From JBGTCY01 sp041748615 (GTDB taxonomy: Bacteria; Bacteroidota; Bacteroidia; Chitinophagales; CAIOSU01), in contig JBGTCY010000140.1 in the NCBI GenBank assembly GCA_041748615.1, forward strand, positions 1 to 44,629: a stretch of 44,629 nucleotides of DNA. The letters are read 5' to 3'. Both the position numbers and the translations under genes were made by a program. Below the pieces are notes generated by a model, which did not search any database, had not been told where the DNA came from, and worked only from the letters and a program-made list of their open reading frames with translations. Positions 15,815-24,760 of this stretch are shown here, one piece after another (the first letter of the stretch is position 1; each line of letters starts with the position of its first letter).

Positions 15815-18800
15815 TCACTCCTCCCCCTCCTCCACTTCCTCCGGTTCCTTCATTTTTTCTCCCTTTCTGAGCAGCTTCCTGAATGAATGCCGGTAAATCA
15901 AGCCGGCTCCGGTGCGGTAGAGGCTTGCCTGGTTGAGGACGTCATAGCTGCCGGTTTGGAAAACTTTGACGCGGTACCTGCCGCTTTCGGTGAGTTTGTA
16001 TTCGACCGTGAAGTCTCCGAGCACGTTGGACAAGGCTCCGCGGTCGTCACCGGCTTCGAGGTGCACATTGCCGCCCACGGTGAATTGCAGGCGCTCGTTG
16101 AGGAGTTTTTTCGAGACGTCAAGATGCACCTGCGTGACGAGGTCGCTTCCATCGTCCAATTCATATTTCGATTTGTAGGCATCCAAGTCGAAGTTGATTT
16201 CGAAGCCTTTGGCGCGGTCGGCAAGGGCGTTCATCTGGTTGGTGAGGAGACGGCTGACGCTCTTGAGCGCTACGTTTTGCCCGGCTGCGGCAAGGTCGGG
16301 ATTGCTGCCATCTTCCGCGATGAAGCTGCGGAAAAGCAGCAGCCCGAACACCTGCTTGTTCAGCTCGGTAGGGTTTTCGCGGATTTGCGCAAGCTGACGT
16401 GCCGCGATGCCGGTAACGGGATTGGTTTGCGCGGGCAGTCGGATGTCGAAGCTGATTTCGGGTTCGAGGATGCGTCCCCCGATTTTGAGGAGCACGCTCA
16501 CGGGCATCCTGCGCTTGGATGCCGTGATGTCGCTTTCGCTGAGCGAGGCGGACTGCGCAGCAATGAGTTCGTAAGTCGTGGCTTCAACGGTGTGGCTCGC
16601 GGTGATGTCGAGTGCGGCAAGCAGCGGGTCGCCTGAGAAAATGATACGGCTGCCTTTCTGTACATCGAACTGCCTGCGCATCATGCCTTGATACGAGAAC
16701 GTGTAGTTGCCGCTCTCCACAGTATAAGTGCCGGTGATTTGCGCGCCTCCCGCAGGCGACACATCCACCACGAGGTTCGCCTCGCCCTTCACGGTGAGGC
16801 GGTCGCCCGTCAGCGGGTCAATGATTATCTGTATCTCCGCCTGTGGCGTGAGTTCGAACAACAGATTGAGGATGACGCCCGATATATTGACTTTGTAATC
16901 TTGAATGGCGAGCGTGTCGTCACCGCGTTCGAAAGGCGGGCTTTGAAAAATGATGTAATCATGCTGGCGCAACGCTTCTTCGCCCGTGAGCGGCTGGATG
17001 AAAACGCGCGTGCCCTCCTTGGCGGACGCGCTGCCCGATACGTTTGGCAGTTCGGGCGCCCCCCGCACACGCGCGTTGAGCGCCATGATGATTTTGCCGT
17101 ACAAAAATTCGTTGTCGTCTTCGGTGGTGTTCATGAAAAGAAAACCGTTGGTGTTGAGCGACAAGTCCATGTCGTACTTGGTGAAATAGCGATGGGTAAT
17201 TGTGCCATTGAGTGTCGCCTTGCCTTTTTCGGCATCAAGCAGTTCGAAATTTTTGAGCGTGAATTTGTCGGGCTGAATTTCGATGCGGTTTTTGTCGGGC
17301 AAGGTGAAGCGGCTGTTCGCTGGAACGACATGCGTGGAAACATCATGAAAAGCAAGATGTCCCTTCACGTCAGGCGAAAGCATTTTGCCGGTGATGTCAA
17401 TTTTCGCGCTGAGGTAGCCAGAACTGTTTCTGATAAACTCGCGCATGAACGGGTCAGCCACCGCGATGTTCAGCCGTTGCATATCCAAGTTCAGCGAAAG
17501 CATTCCGGTTTCGGGTTTCAGATTTCCGGTCATAAGCAATTCATTGTCCTGACCGGAAATCTGGAGACGGGCGTCAATGACGGTTCCCTGCCATCCGGCA
17601 TGAAGTTCGAGTATGCCTACGGGATGTTCATTTACATTAATATCCTCCACTTTTAAATCAGCGGTGAGCGCTAAGTGTTCGAATGAATGGTCATAAGTGA
17701 GCATCCCGTTCATCACGCCCGTGAAGGAGAGTTCTTCCACATCAAGCAGGTCTGAAAATTCTTGTAAATAAAAATTATTAAATGTAATATCAACAGGCGC
17801 GTTTTTTTCTGTGCTGCGGCTGTGAATTTTAAAAATATGTTCGTCTTGCTGAAAACTTACATTCTGAATAGTGAAATAATCGGGACGAAAATCAATCGCG
17901 TTGTCAGCCGCGATGTTCCATACTTCATTATTCAACAACATTTTTTCCGTGAAAGCGAAACGGAGCAATTCATTTTCGATGTGCGTGATGTTGCCATTCA
18001 TTTCTAATCGGCTCACGGTGTCTCCGTCAATTTTCAAACCCAATGCAATTTGACTGTCATAAAAAAGCGTGTGGAAGGCAAAAGGAATTTTCACTTTGTC
18101 ATCATAATTAATCGTGTCGAGCGTCAGCGATAAAGCCAGGGTGTCCGCGCCTCCTTTTATTTGAAACAAGATACTATCCGTGCTGATGTTGGCGTATTTA
18201 AACTCCGGCACGAACACATTCAAATCCAGCAATTGCTGTCTGCTGTCGAAAGCGAACGTGATGTTCGCGGTGTCCAACTTTTCAATTTCGGGGACAAACA
18301 TTTGTAAAACTTCCAAAGGCTGACTGATGGCAATGAACAACTCGAATTGTTGGTCAGCCACTTTTCGTTTGTCACCCGCCATGCCGGCAACGGCAGCAGG
18401 CAGGAGAGAAATCGCGCCTTCTTTTTCGAGCGGAAAATATTCGCTGACATAATTTACGAGCAGGCGCGGCAGTTCCGCGAAGTTGTAATTGCCGCTCAGC
18501 TTTGCCTCTATAAAGGGAGCGAACAGTTCTACCGTTGCACCACCGGCTTGACTAACCTGCGCGAGCGCTTTCACGCTGTCAAGATGCACATGCAGGCTGT
18601 CATTCGACAAATGAATATCGCTGAGTGTGGCGTGACCTTCAAACTGCGCCAAATCCGCGCCCTTAAAATCCACTTCAATTTTCGCGCTGATGCCCAGCGG
18701 CTGCGCGAACAGGTTCAACTCCGCGAGGTTGACGGTATCCAACGCCATTTCGAAACGAAAAACAGGAACGGTGTCCGCGAGGTTGACCAAGCCGTTGAAA

Positions 18801-20587
18801 TCAAATTTTAAATTCTCGTCATTCATTTTTGCCTGTCCGGTGAATTTCTTTCCATCAACAGTACCTTCAATTTTTAAATCATTGTAAGTGTAGTTTCTGT
18901 ATCCGGCTTCCAGGATAGTAGCACGAATGTCCGCCTGTATTTCTTCCAAGAGTAATCCCTTGCCGGTAACATTCGCTTCCAAAGAAACTTTTCCGATAGT
19001 GGTGTCATTCAGCAGAGTTCCCAACTGAAAATTTTTGAGTTGAAGGCTGCCATCGTATTCCGCATTAGAATAATCATCATTGAATTTTGCCTGCAGGTTG
19101 GCGGCAAGGTTGCCGAGTTTTGTTGAAACCGTTCCATCAAATAGCATGTCGCGGATAGTGCCGCGATATTGCCCGCTGACTGCAATGCCGCCTAACCGCT
19201 TCACTTCATCGGGCAATTCCGCTCCGCTGATTTTGGTAATAAAATCAGCGGTGAACACAATTTCTTCCATGTTCAATACAAAATAAGCGGCATCAATATC
19301 CGGTAATCCTTTCGCGTGAAAATTGAGCGCTGCCCTGTTGTTTTCATCAACTGCAAAAACAAATTTATCTCCGGTGAGGTCAGCCGGTGTGCCGTGAATG
19401 TTACCATCGAGCGTGACCGTTCCCAAATCGTTCAGCAACTCATCCGCCACTCCCGGAATAAAAAACGCGACTTCACTCGCTGCCACATGACTTTTTTTAA
19501 ATGCGGCTTGCAACATCACATTTTCATCCAAAGTCGCCAACGACTGAAGACTGGGAAATTGTAAAAGAATATCGGCATTCAACAGACTGTTTTGCGTTGC
19601 AACCAATAAATTTTTAAAATCAAAACCGGCTGTATCAATAAGGATTTCGCCTTTTAATTCTTTCAACTGTAAGCCGCTTTGGTCGGCTACCGCGCCTTTT
19701 TTAAAACTACCGGAAACGATATTATTGCCGAAAAAAACCTGCTCCGCCAATAAGGACAAATCCGTCAGGTGCAGACGCGCGTGGTCAAAGCCTTTTTCTT
19801 TTGCCGCCACCGCGTTGTTGTCCAATGAAAATGAATTGTTTTCGAAATCAATTTTATTCGCGGAAAAAATCCAGCCGACATCGGGGATGATATACGGGGA
19901 GGCAATCGTGTCAGCATCATCTTTTTTTGGTTCACGGGGTTCAATCTGCATGGCGATACCGGCATGGTGCAGCAGAATTTTATCAAACGTAATCTGCTGC
20001 GCCTCCAGATCGAAAATTTTTGTTGTCGCGGAAAACTTTCCGATTGCGCCCTGCAAATAAAACCCCGAAGGTTCGAGGGCGATATTGCTTCTCACGTTTT
20101 GAATATCAACTCGTCCGATGCCGATTTGCCATTCTGTAGGTTGTTCTTCTTTTTCCTTAGGCGGAGCGTCTGATACATAAGCATCGAGCAAAAACTGAAA
20201 GTTGAAAGCGCTGTCCGTTGTGTTTTGTTTGAGATTGAATACGGCATCTTGTAATGAAATTTGTTCAACCAGCACTTTTTGTTTCAACAATTTAAACAGA
20301 TTAATATCCACCCTCAGTTTTCCCGCAAACAAAAGCGTGTCTTTTTCCAAATCTTCAATGAAAATATTTTCCAACTGCACATTATCCAAAAACCGGATAG
20401 CGACCTTGTCAATGGAAATCGCAACGCCCGTTTTCTCCGAAATCACATTGACGACTTTCTGCGCGATGAAGGTCTGCACAGGGGGCAGTTGCAGCAACAG
20501 CAGCAACGCTCCAACGAAGATGACGAGGGAGAGCAGGAGCCAAAGTGATATGCGGAAAATTTTTCTGATTAGCGGTTCTTTCTTCAA
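15815..20587 (-). CDS. tamB: TamB-family translocation/assembly module protein
   Basis: A 1,590-residue inner-membrane-anchored AsmA/TamB-type protein. Such proteins form long beta-grooves spanning the periplasm and are linked to outer-membrane protein assembly and lipid transport. An N-terminal membrane anchor (about residues 12-32, rich in L and V) is followed by more than 1,000 residues of repetitive beta-strand sequence, and the C-terminal TamB/DUF490 domain occupies about the last 450 residues (including LTVKGEANLVVDVSP and SQISFDIRLPAQTNP-like segments). The start is a TTG at 20587, with no nearby in-frame ATG. It begins 7 bases after the transporter stop, so the two are probably one transcript. 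The usual tamA partner is not adjacent. Confidence 0.9.
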   Translation of the reverse strand: MKKEPLIRKIFRISLWLLLSLVIFVGALLLLLQLPPVQTFIAQKVVNVISEKTGVAISIDKVAIRFLDNVQLENIFIEDLEKDTLLFAGKLRVDINLFKLLKQKVLVEQISLQDAVFNLKQNTTDSAFNFQFLLDAYVSDAPPKEKEEQPTEWQIGIGRVDIQNVRSNIALEPSGFYLQGAIGKFSATTKIFDLEAQQITFDKILLHHAGIAMQIEPREPKKDDADTIASPYIIPDVGWIFSANKIDFENNSFSLDNNAVAAKEKGFDHARLHLTDLSLLAEQVFFGNNIVSGSFKKGAVADQSGLQLKELKGEILIDTAGFDFKNLLVATQNSLLNADILLQFPSLQSLATLDENVMLQAAFKKSHVAASEVAFFIPGVADELLNDLGTVTLDGNIHGTPADLTGDKFVFAVDENNRAALNFHAKGLPDIDAAYFVLNMEEIVFTADFITKISGAELPDEVKRLGGIAVSGQYRGTIRDMLFDGTVSTKLGNLAANLQAKFNDDYSNAEYDGSLQLKNFQLGTLLNDTTIGKVSLEANVTGKGLLLEEIQADIRATILEAGYRNYTYNDLKIEGTVDGKKFTGQAKMNDENLKFDFNGLVNLADTVPVFRFEMALDTVNLAELNLFAQPLGISAKIEVDFKGADLAQFEGHATLSDIHLSNDSLHVHLDSVKALAQVSQAGGATVELFAPFIEAKLSGNYNFAELPRLLVNYVSEYFPLEKEGAISLLPAAVAGMAGDKRKVADQQFELFIAISQPLEVLQMFVPEIEKLDTANITFAFDSRQQLLDLNVFVPEFKYANISTDSILFQIKGGADTLALSLTLDTINYDDKVKIPFAFHTLFYDSQIALGLKIDGDTVSRLEMNGNITHIENELLRFAFTEKMLLNNEVWNIAADNAIDFRPDYFTIQNVSFQQDEHIFKIHSRSTEKNAPVDITFNNFYLQEFSDLLDVEELSFTGVMNGMLTYDHSFEHLALTADLKVEDINVNEHPVGILELHAGWQGTVIDARLQISGQDNELLMTGNLKPETGMLSLNLDMQRLNIAVADPFMREFIRNSSGYLSAKIDITGKMLSPDVKGHLAFHDVSTHVVPANSRFTLPDKNRIEIQPDKFTLKNFELLDAEKGKATLNGTITHRYFTKYDMDLSLNTNGFLFMNTTEDDNEFLYGKIIMALNARVRGAPELPNVSGSASAKEGTRVFIQPLTGEEALRQHDYIIFQSPPFERGDDTLAIQDYKVNISGVILNLLFELTPQAEIQIIIDPLTGDRLTVKGEANLVVDVSPAGGAQITGTYTVESGNYTFSYQGMMRRQFDVQKGSRIIFSGDPLLAALDITASHTVEATTYELIAAQSASLSESDITASKRRMPVSVLLKIGGRILEPEISFDIRLPAQTNPVTGIAARQLAQIRENPTELNKQVFGLLLFRSFIAEDGSNPDLAAAGQNVALKSVSRLLTNQMNALADRAKGFEINFDLDAYKSKYELDDGSDLVTQVHLDVSKKLLNERLQFTVGGNVHLEAGDDRGALSNVLGDFTVEYKLTESGRYRVKVFQTGSYDVLNQASLYRTGAGLIYRHSFRKLLRKGEKMKEPEEVEEGEE

Positions 20588-20594
20588 AATTAAC

Positions 20595-20960
20595 CTAACC
20601 GCTCGCTCTCAACCCAACGACACCTATCAGTATGAGGAGGATGAATAACATTTGTGTCATGGAGAAGGGTTGTTTGAAGACTGTGATGTCAATCACTTTT
20701 GCAAATGCCATCGCCACGCCCAGCCAGACGGCAAAGGCGGTAGAAGGCGGAATTTTCCGCATGGCAAGCGAGAAGAAAATGATGTTGCCCACTCCGAAAG
20801 CGATATAGCCTAATAGTGGCGCCAGCAGCATGAATTGTTCCGTGCCGTTGAAGAAATTACTCCACACGATGGATTTGATTTTTTTGAAATCAATATACTT
20901 CAGCGAATACAGCCAGCAGACTTCAAACAGAGAGGCGATAATGAGGAAGAGCCAGTGCAA
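20595..20960 (-). CDS. SMR-type small membrane transporter
   Basis: A four-helix small multidrug resistance (EmrE/SugE-like) protein, 121 residues from the TTG at 20960. The first helix contains the family's membrane glutamate in LFEVCWLYSLKY, and the C-terminal helices read LLILIGVVGL. Members move quaternary cations, guanidinium or polyamines by proton exchange; the substrate here is unknown. I chose the TTG because an exact -7 promoter box lies at 20987-20994, downstream of the alternative ATG at 21017, and because the family's first helix starts within a few residues of the N terminus. tamB follows 7 bases later. Confidence 0.75.
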   Translation of the reverse strand: MHWLFLIIASLFEVCWLYSLKYIDFKKIKSIVWSNFFNGTEQFMLLAPLLGYIAFGVGNIIFFSLAMRKIPPSTAFAVWLGVAMAFAKVIDITVFKQPFSMTQMLFILLILIGVVGLRASG

Positions 20961-20986
20961 GTGTGTGGTAATTTTTGGATGAGGTA

Positions 20987-20994
20987 CAAATTTA
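20987..20994 (-). promoter_or_regulatory. -7 promoter box of the SMR-tamB operon
   Basis: Minus-strand TAAATTTG, an exact TAnnTTTG match, 26 bases before the TTG at 20960 and inside the longer open frame that starts at 21053. It argues for the shorter protein. Confidence 0.55.
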
Positions 20995-21096
20995 CAACAC
21001 GGAGGGGCAGTTGCCATTTTGCCAAAGAAATTGCTTCGCTTCGTCTTTAGCAAAGCAACAGTTCAGTAGCAGCATTTTCAGGATTGATCTTAAAAT

Positions 21097-22032
21097 CTAT
21101 GCTCTCGTAAAACTTTCCTTTTGTAAATTTTTTGAGAGGGGTGTTTCTTCGGTGGTAACGGCTGGTTGTTTTCTTGAAAATAATCCCCCGGCTGCGGAAG
21201 TTAAATTTTGCCGCAGTTTGAAAAGGTTGTTGAAAAATGGTTTTTCATACAACTTTTTATAATCAAACCGCTTGAATGCATAGGCATGTTGTAAAAAATA
21301 ATCTTCAGGATATTCATAGTACAATCCATACTCGCCCGGTTTTTCATTTTTGGGCAAAAAAGCGGTTCCGAAAATCCAGTCCCAGAAAGCGAATTTTGTG
21401 GAGTAGTTTTTATAAAATATCCTGCGGTCATTCGCGTGATGCCATTGGTGCATTTCCGGTCCGTTAATCACGTATTGCCACTTGCCGCTTTTCACGTCAA
21501 TGTTAGAATGGATGTACATGCCCCACACCGCGTCAATCATTGCCTTTATCGGCACGACAGCCGGATTAGCGCCCAGCAAAATAATCGGAGCGAATTCAAT
21601 GGTTTGGTTAATCAATATTTCAACGCTGTGAGAACGGGAACCGGCTAACCAGTCCACGTTTTTGCAGGAGTGATGCGCTTCATGGGTACGCCACAAAATT
21701 TTGTTCGTGTGTTGCAACCGGTGAAACCAATAGATGTACAAATCGTGTGTGATTAAAAAAAACAACACCTGCCAGCCGATATGCCAGTCGCTGATGAGCT
21801 GCAGACGGGAAAGACTGAAGCGCTCATCCACCGGCAGGATGATCAGGTCGAAAATCAAAATTTTGAGGAGGTAGCTCTGAATGAGCGAATACCACACGAA
21901 ATCGAGCCAAAACCCATCGCGGAAAAACTGCAAGCCCTTCCGGTAAGGATACAGCCGCTCCAAAATAATGATTGTTGCGGCTCCAGAAAAGAAAAGGATG
22001 GTGGTGATGACTTCTACCGGAATATCGAACAT
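21097..22032 (-). CDS. sterol desaturase / fatty acid hydroxylase family membrane oxygenase
   Basis: A 311-residue integral membrane di-iron enzyme of the fatty acid hydroxylase superfamily. It has the expected histidine clusters: HDLYIYWFHRLQH, HEAHHS and HQWHHANDRR (HxxHH type), with hydrophobic segments before and between them. Family members hydroxylate or desaturate sterols, carotenoids or fatty acids; in Bacteroidota related proteins act on membrane or sphingolipids. The substrate cannot be set from sequence. The ATG at 22032 has a near-match to the -7 box (TAACTTCG) 9 bases upstream. The C-terminal 40 residues are basic and poorly conserved in appearance. Confidence 0.85.
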   Translation of the reverse strand: MFDIPVEVITTILFFSGAATIIILERLYPYRKGLQFFRDGFWLDFVWYSLIQSYLLKILIFDLIILPVDERFSLSRLQLISDWHIGWQVLFFLITHDLYIYWFHRLQHTNKILWRTHEAHHSCKNVDWLAGSRSHSVEILINQTIEFAPIILLGANPAVVPIKAMIDAVWGMYIHSNIDVKSGKWQYVINGPEMHQWHHANDRRIFYKNYSTKFAFWDWIFGTAFLPKNEKPGEYGLYYEYPEDYFLQHAYAFKRFDYKKLYEKPFFNNLFKLRQNLTSAAGGLFSRKQPAVTTEETPLSKNLQKESFTRA

Positions 22033-22298
22033 GGGAGTACGAAGTTATCCCGAATGAAATTAAAAAACGAACTGTGATCGGGATATACCATCAGGTGCTA
22101 ATTAGTACAAGTTTGAAAACCTGTTTACCGATGGTATAAAAAGGACTTTGCAGAATATTTTGCTTGAGTTTAGATGGATGTATGAATATTGCAGGTTGTA
22201 CCATTTTATTTTAAAAGGGACGAGGGACGTGTGTCGAGGGACGGCATTCGTGATTTAGTTTCTGCACCTATCAGTGGGAAGTATTTACTGCGTTTAAC
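22033..22298. other. divergent spacer upstream of the toxin-antitoxin cassette
   Basis: No gene is seen. It contains a short direct repeat CGAGGGACG (22221-22229 and 22235-22243) in a GC-rich patch, of unknown meaning. Confidence 0.4.
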
Positions 22299-22306
22299 TA
22301 TTTTTG
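22299..22306 (+). promoter_or_regulatory. -7 promoter box of the toxin-antitoxin cassette
   Basis: TATTTTTG, an exact TAnnTTTG match, 15 bases before the ATG at 22322. No clear -33 element is seen. Confidence 0.55.
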
Positions 22307-22321
22307 TAATAAAAATGTATT

Positions 22322-22537
22322 ATGCTTACAACAATCAAGGGGTATTACGATAAGGGGAAAATCGTCCTGATGGAAGAACCGCCCGTAAAGTCCAAGACTA
22401 ACGTAATTGTGACCTTCCTTACCGATGAAAAAGCGTTATCACTTAAAAAGAGAATTCCGGGAGCATTGAAAGGAAAAGTAAGTATCCCGGATGATTTTAA
22501 TGCACCATTAGATGACCTGAAAGAATACATGGCTTAA
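22322..22537 (+). CDS. antitoxin-like protein (DUF2281/DUF104-type)
   Basis: A 71-residue protein. The N-terminal half (TIKGYYDKGKIVLMEE...NVIVTFL) resembles the short beta domain of AF2212/DUF104-type antitoxins. The C-terminal half (GALKGKVSIPDDFNAPLDDLKEYM) resembles the DUF2281/VapB-type tail that wraps a PIN toxin. Such genes are normally followed by a PIN-domain RNase toxin; here none is present, and a second antitoxin-like gene and a ParE-type toxin follow. It may be an orphan or may have been recruited to the downstream pair. Family assignment is by eye. Confidence 0.7.
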   Translation: MLTTIKGYYDKGKIVLMEEPPVKSKTNVIVTFLTDEKALSLKKRIPGALKGKVSIPDDFNAPLDDLKEYMA

Positions 22538-22547
22538 TTTTAATCAC

Positions 22548-22844
22548 ATGAAAATTACCATCACCCTTGACACCGCCACCAAAGAAGGACAGAACGCTTA
22601 CGATTATATCAAAAAGCTGAAAGCCCCCGAAAAATCCATTGCCATCAAAAAAGAGCGCAGAAAAAAAATCCGTAAGCTGACGGATGAGGAAATGGCATTG
22701 CCCGGACCACCGCCATCACCCGAAGAATTGGAAGCATGGCTGGCGGAGCCGGATGAGGATGAAGCTCTTACTCTGGACGAAGCAAGGCAATATCTTATGG
22801 AATCACTGACGAAATATACCAAGCAGAAAAAGAAAAAATCATGA
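22548..22844 (+). CDS. putative antitoxin of the ParE-type toxin
   Basis: A 98-residue protein. The start (MKITITLDTATKEGQNAYDYIKKL) resembles the N terminus of small Bacteroidota antitoxins that precede ParE-like toxins. The middle is proline-rich and the C terminus is highly charged, first acidic (EPDEDEALTLDEAR) then a lysine tail, as expected of a disordered toxin-wrapping segment. It begins 10 bases after the first gene and overlaps the toxin start by four bases (ATGA), indicating translational coupling. The antitoxin role is inferred mainly from this arrangement. Confidence 0.65.
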   Translation: MKITITLDTATKEGQNAYDYIKKLKAPEKSIAIKKERRKKIRKLTDEEMALPGPPPSPEELEAWLAEPDEDEALTLDEARQYLMESLTKYTKQKKKKS

Positions 22845-23131
22845 GAATGAAAATCGTTCTCAAAAAAAGAGCTATCAACTCTATTGACAAAACAGCAAAG
22901 TGGATTGAATCAAAAAATACTATGGGAAGCGGTAAGCGCTGGACGAATAAGATACTGGACTATATTTTAAAAATTGCACAATCCAATGCCAGTTTTCAGA
23001 TTTGCCGAAACTGGTCATTGGCTCGCTACCATTATCATTGTTTCCACATTGACGACTGGGTAGTAGCATTTAAGAAAACCCCAAACACTTTTACCGTTTA
23101 CCGTTTCATTCATGGTTCCAGGCTGAGGTGA
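22841..23131 (+). CDS. RelE/ParE-family toxin
   Basis: A 96-residue protein of typical ParE length: an N-terminal strand (KIVLKKRAINSIDKTAKWIE), two helices, then beta-strands with aromatic and basic residues (YHYHCFHIDDWVVAFKKTPNTFTVYRFIHGSRL). ParE proteins poison gyrase and RelE proteins cleave mRNA at the ribosome; I cannot tell which from this sequence. The start overlaps the upstream antitoxin-like gene; an ATG two codons later (22847) is also possible. A hairpin starts at its stop codon. Confidence 0.75.
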   Translation: MRMKIVLKKRAINSIDKTAKWIESKNTMGSGKRWTNKILDYILKIAQSNASFQICRNWSLARYHYHCFHIDDWVVAFKKTPNTFTVYRFIHGSRLR

Positions 23132-23159
23132 AAGTGATTTTTATTTATCAAATCACTTT
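23131..23159. terminator. bidirectional hairpin shared by two convergent genes
   Basis: AAAGTGATTT (23131-23140) and AAATCACTTT (23150-23159) form a perfect 10-bp stem with a 9-base loop. It spans the toxin's stop codon on one strand and the stop of the 23153-24562 gene on the other. The stem is AT-rich, so its strength is moderate. Confidence 0.5.
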
Positions 23160-24562
23160 GTCTTCTTCAGCAGCCACGTTTTATCCGCAATATCACTGGC
23201 GTTTTCAATTTCATTGATTAAACTGTCCGGTACGCGCTGTTGCATGGATTTCAGCTCCGAAAGTTTTACGATGTAGCGGAGCAGGTTTTTGTAAATGTTT
23301 TTTTGATACGCAGATATTTTCTTGTTGCGCCTCAGAAACAGCTTGAAAGTTTCGGCATGGTTGAACAACGCTTCGTATTCATTCAACTCGAAATAAGATT
23401 TCAGCAGCAATGATTTTGCACTCAGCTCGTAGCTGATGTCCGTAAATTCCACTTCGCGCAGCAGCAGCATGGTTTTATCGAAATCGCCTTTGAAATAATT
23501 CAGGTTGGCGAGGTTGTATTTGAATGCGTTGTTGCGCACGGCAAGGTGCAACCGGTCTTTGAACCCGTGAATGAAATTTTCAGTCCATTCCGTTTTATTG
23601 AGCCGCAGGGCGGTGGTTACGATATTTTTATAATCCCATTGCGAAAGAAAGGCGCCTTCGAAAATAGCTCCGTGTTCAATCAGCAACTCGTAGAGCAGGA
23701 ACACTTTTTCCAAATAGCCGTTTTTACCGGAGTTTATTTTTTTGATGCAGTAATTCATGGCGTAGCCGAACATCACTTTGTTTTCCGCGGGCGGAAAAGT
23801 CCTGGCATGGCTTTCCAGCAAGTTGAGGAGTTTGTCAAAATGATCTTCGTTTTCCGGCTCAAGAAATGTTTGCAGAATAAAAAAATAGATTGTTAATACC
23901 GGAATTTCCAGCGCTTTGTTTTCTTTCAAAAAATCAAGCATGATTTGCAGCGATTTCATGTCGAACGGCTCACCCAAAATATTTTGGCGGTTGAGTAGTT
24001 CGCAACTGAATTTCAGACGGCTGGCGATGTAATAGGCATCGAGGTCGTGAATGACGCGGTACAATGATTGGGCGATATGCGGGGCTTTACGGCTGACGGC
24101 AAAGTTGTAGCTGCGCTGTTCAATCTGATGCCCGTTGAAGTGGTGAGCGATGTCGCGGTGAGGTGATTGCTCTTGACGCGCGTACATTTTCTCCAACTGC
24201 CTACCGTAGTATTTGTCCATGCCTTTGTCTTGAAGCGCATCGAGCAGCATGAGGTCGTATTGTGTTTCGTCATTGCGGAAGCGGTCAATCGTCAGGAAAT
24301 CTTCAAGCAGTCGCGAAAGCATGGACGTCATCGCTCTCAGCTTGCTGTCGTCATATTTGTTTCCGGCATACATCGCCTTGTATGCCGCCTTTTTGGTGAA
24401 AGTTTCCGTCTTGAAATCAGGATAATGTTTTTCGATGAAAATGAATAGCTGCTGTAATTTTTTGTTTTTGTTGTGAAAAGGCGAAAAAACGAAATCGCGG
24501 AAACGCTGCATTTCGTGCGCATCAAGATGCGAGAGTTGAACGATAAGCTTGTTTTCAAACAT
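23153..24562 (-). CDS. conserved-looking helical protein of unknown function
   Basis: A 469-residue protein I do not recognise by function. It has no signal peptide or membrane segment and is almost entirely predicted alpha-helical, with TPR-like helical-repeat texture in the second half (FEGAFLSQWDYKNIV..., LANLNYFKGDFDKTMLLLREVEF..., LLLKSYFELNEYEALFNHAETF). It is therefore probably a cytoplasmic scaffold-like protein. It is a single gene; its promoter box sits 7 bases before the ATG, and its 3' end shares a hairpin with the toxin gene. Base composition and codon use look like its housekeeping neighbours. Confidence 0.75.
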   Translation of the reverse strand: MFENKLIVQLSHLDAHEMQRFRDFVFSPFHNKNKKLQQLFIFIEKHYPDFKTETFTKKAAYKAMYAGNKYDDSKLRAMTSMLSRLLEDFLTIDRFRNDETQYDLMLLDALQDKGMDKYYGRQLEKMYARQEQSPHRDIAHHFNGHQIEQRSYNFAVSRKAPHIAQSLYRVIHDLDAYYIASRLKFSCELLNRQNILGEPFDMKSLQIMLDFLKENKALEIPVLTIYFFILQTFLEPENEDHFDKLLNLLESHARTFPPAENKVMFGYAMNYCIKKINSGKNGYLEKVFLLYELLIEHGAIFEGAFLSQWDYKNIVTTALRLNKTEWTENFIHGFKDRLHLAVRNNAFKYNLANLNYFKGDFDKTMLLLREVEFTDISYELSAKSLLLKSYFELNEYEALFNHAETFKLFLRRNKKISAYQKNIYKNLLRYIVKLSELKSMQQRVPDSLINEIENASDIADKTWLLKKTK

Positions 24563-24569
24563 TGAAAAG

Positions 24570-24577
24570 CAAAAATA
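24570..24577 (-). promoter_or_regulatory. -7 promoter box, nearly leaderless gene
   Basis: Minus-strand TATTTTTG, exact TAnnTTTG, with only 7 bases between it and the ATG at 24562. Confidence 0.55.
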
Positions 24578-24760
24578 GACTTTTGCAAAGTGTCAATTTA
24601 GTACACGGATATTTTGTATTAATTATTTGTAAATCAATCATTTAATAAATTTTAGCAAACAGAGGAGCAGAGAATTTGATTTGCAAAATTGAAAAAATGA
24701 ACTTTTTTAAGGATTATTTTATAAATAGATTTACAAGAGTAAAATTTAAAGAATTGTAAC

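Noticed and set aside
15887..16636. 249-residue open frame opposite the tamB C-terminal region
   Set aside because: Antisense shadow of the conserved TamB domain.
16688..17656. 322-residue open frame opposite tamB
   Set aside because: It is the antisense of a GC-rich part of tamB, has basic, low-quality composition and no domain; tamB is clearly the real gene.
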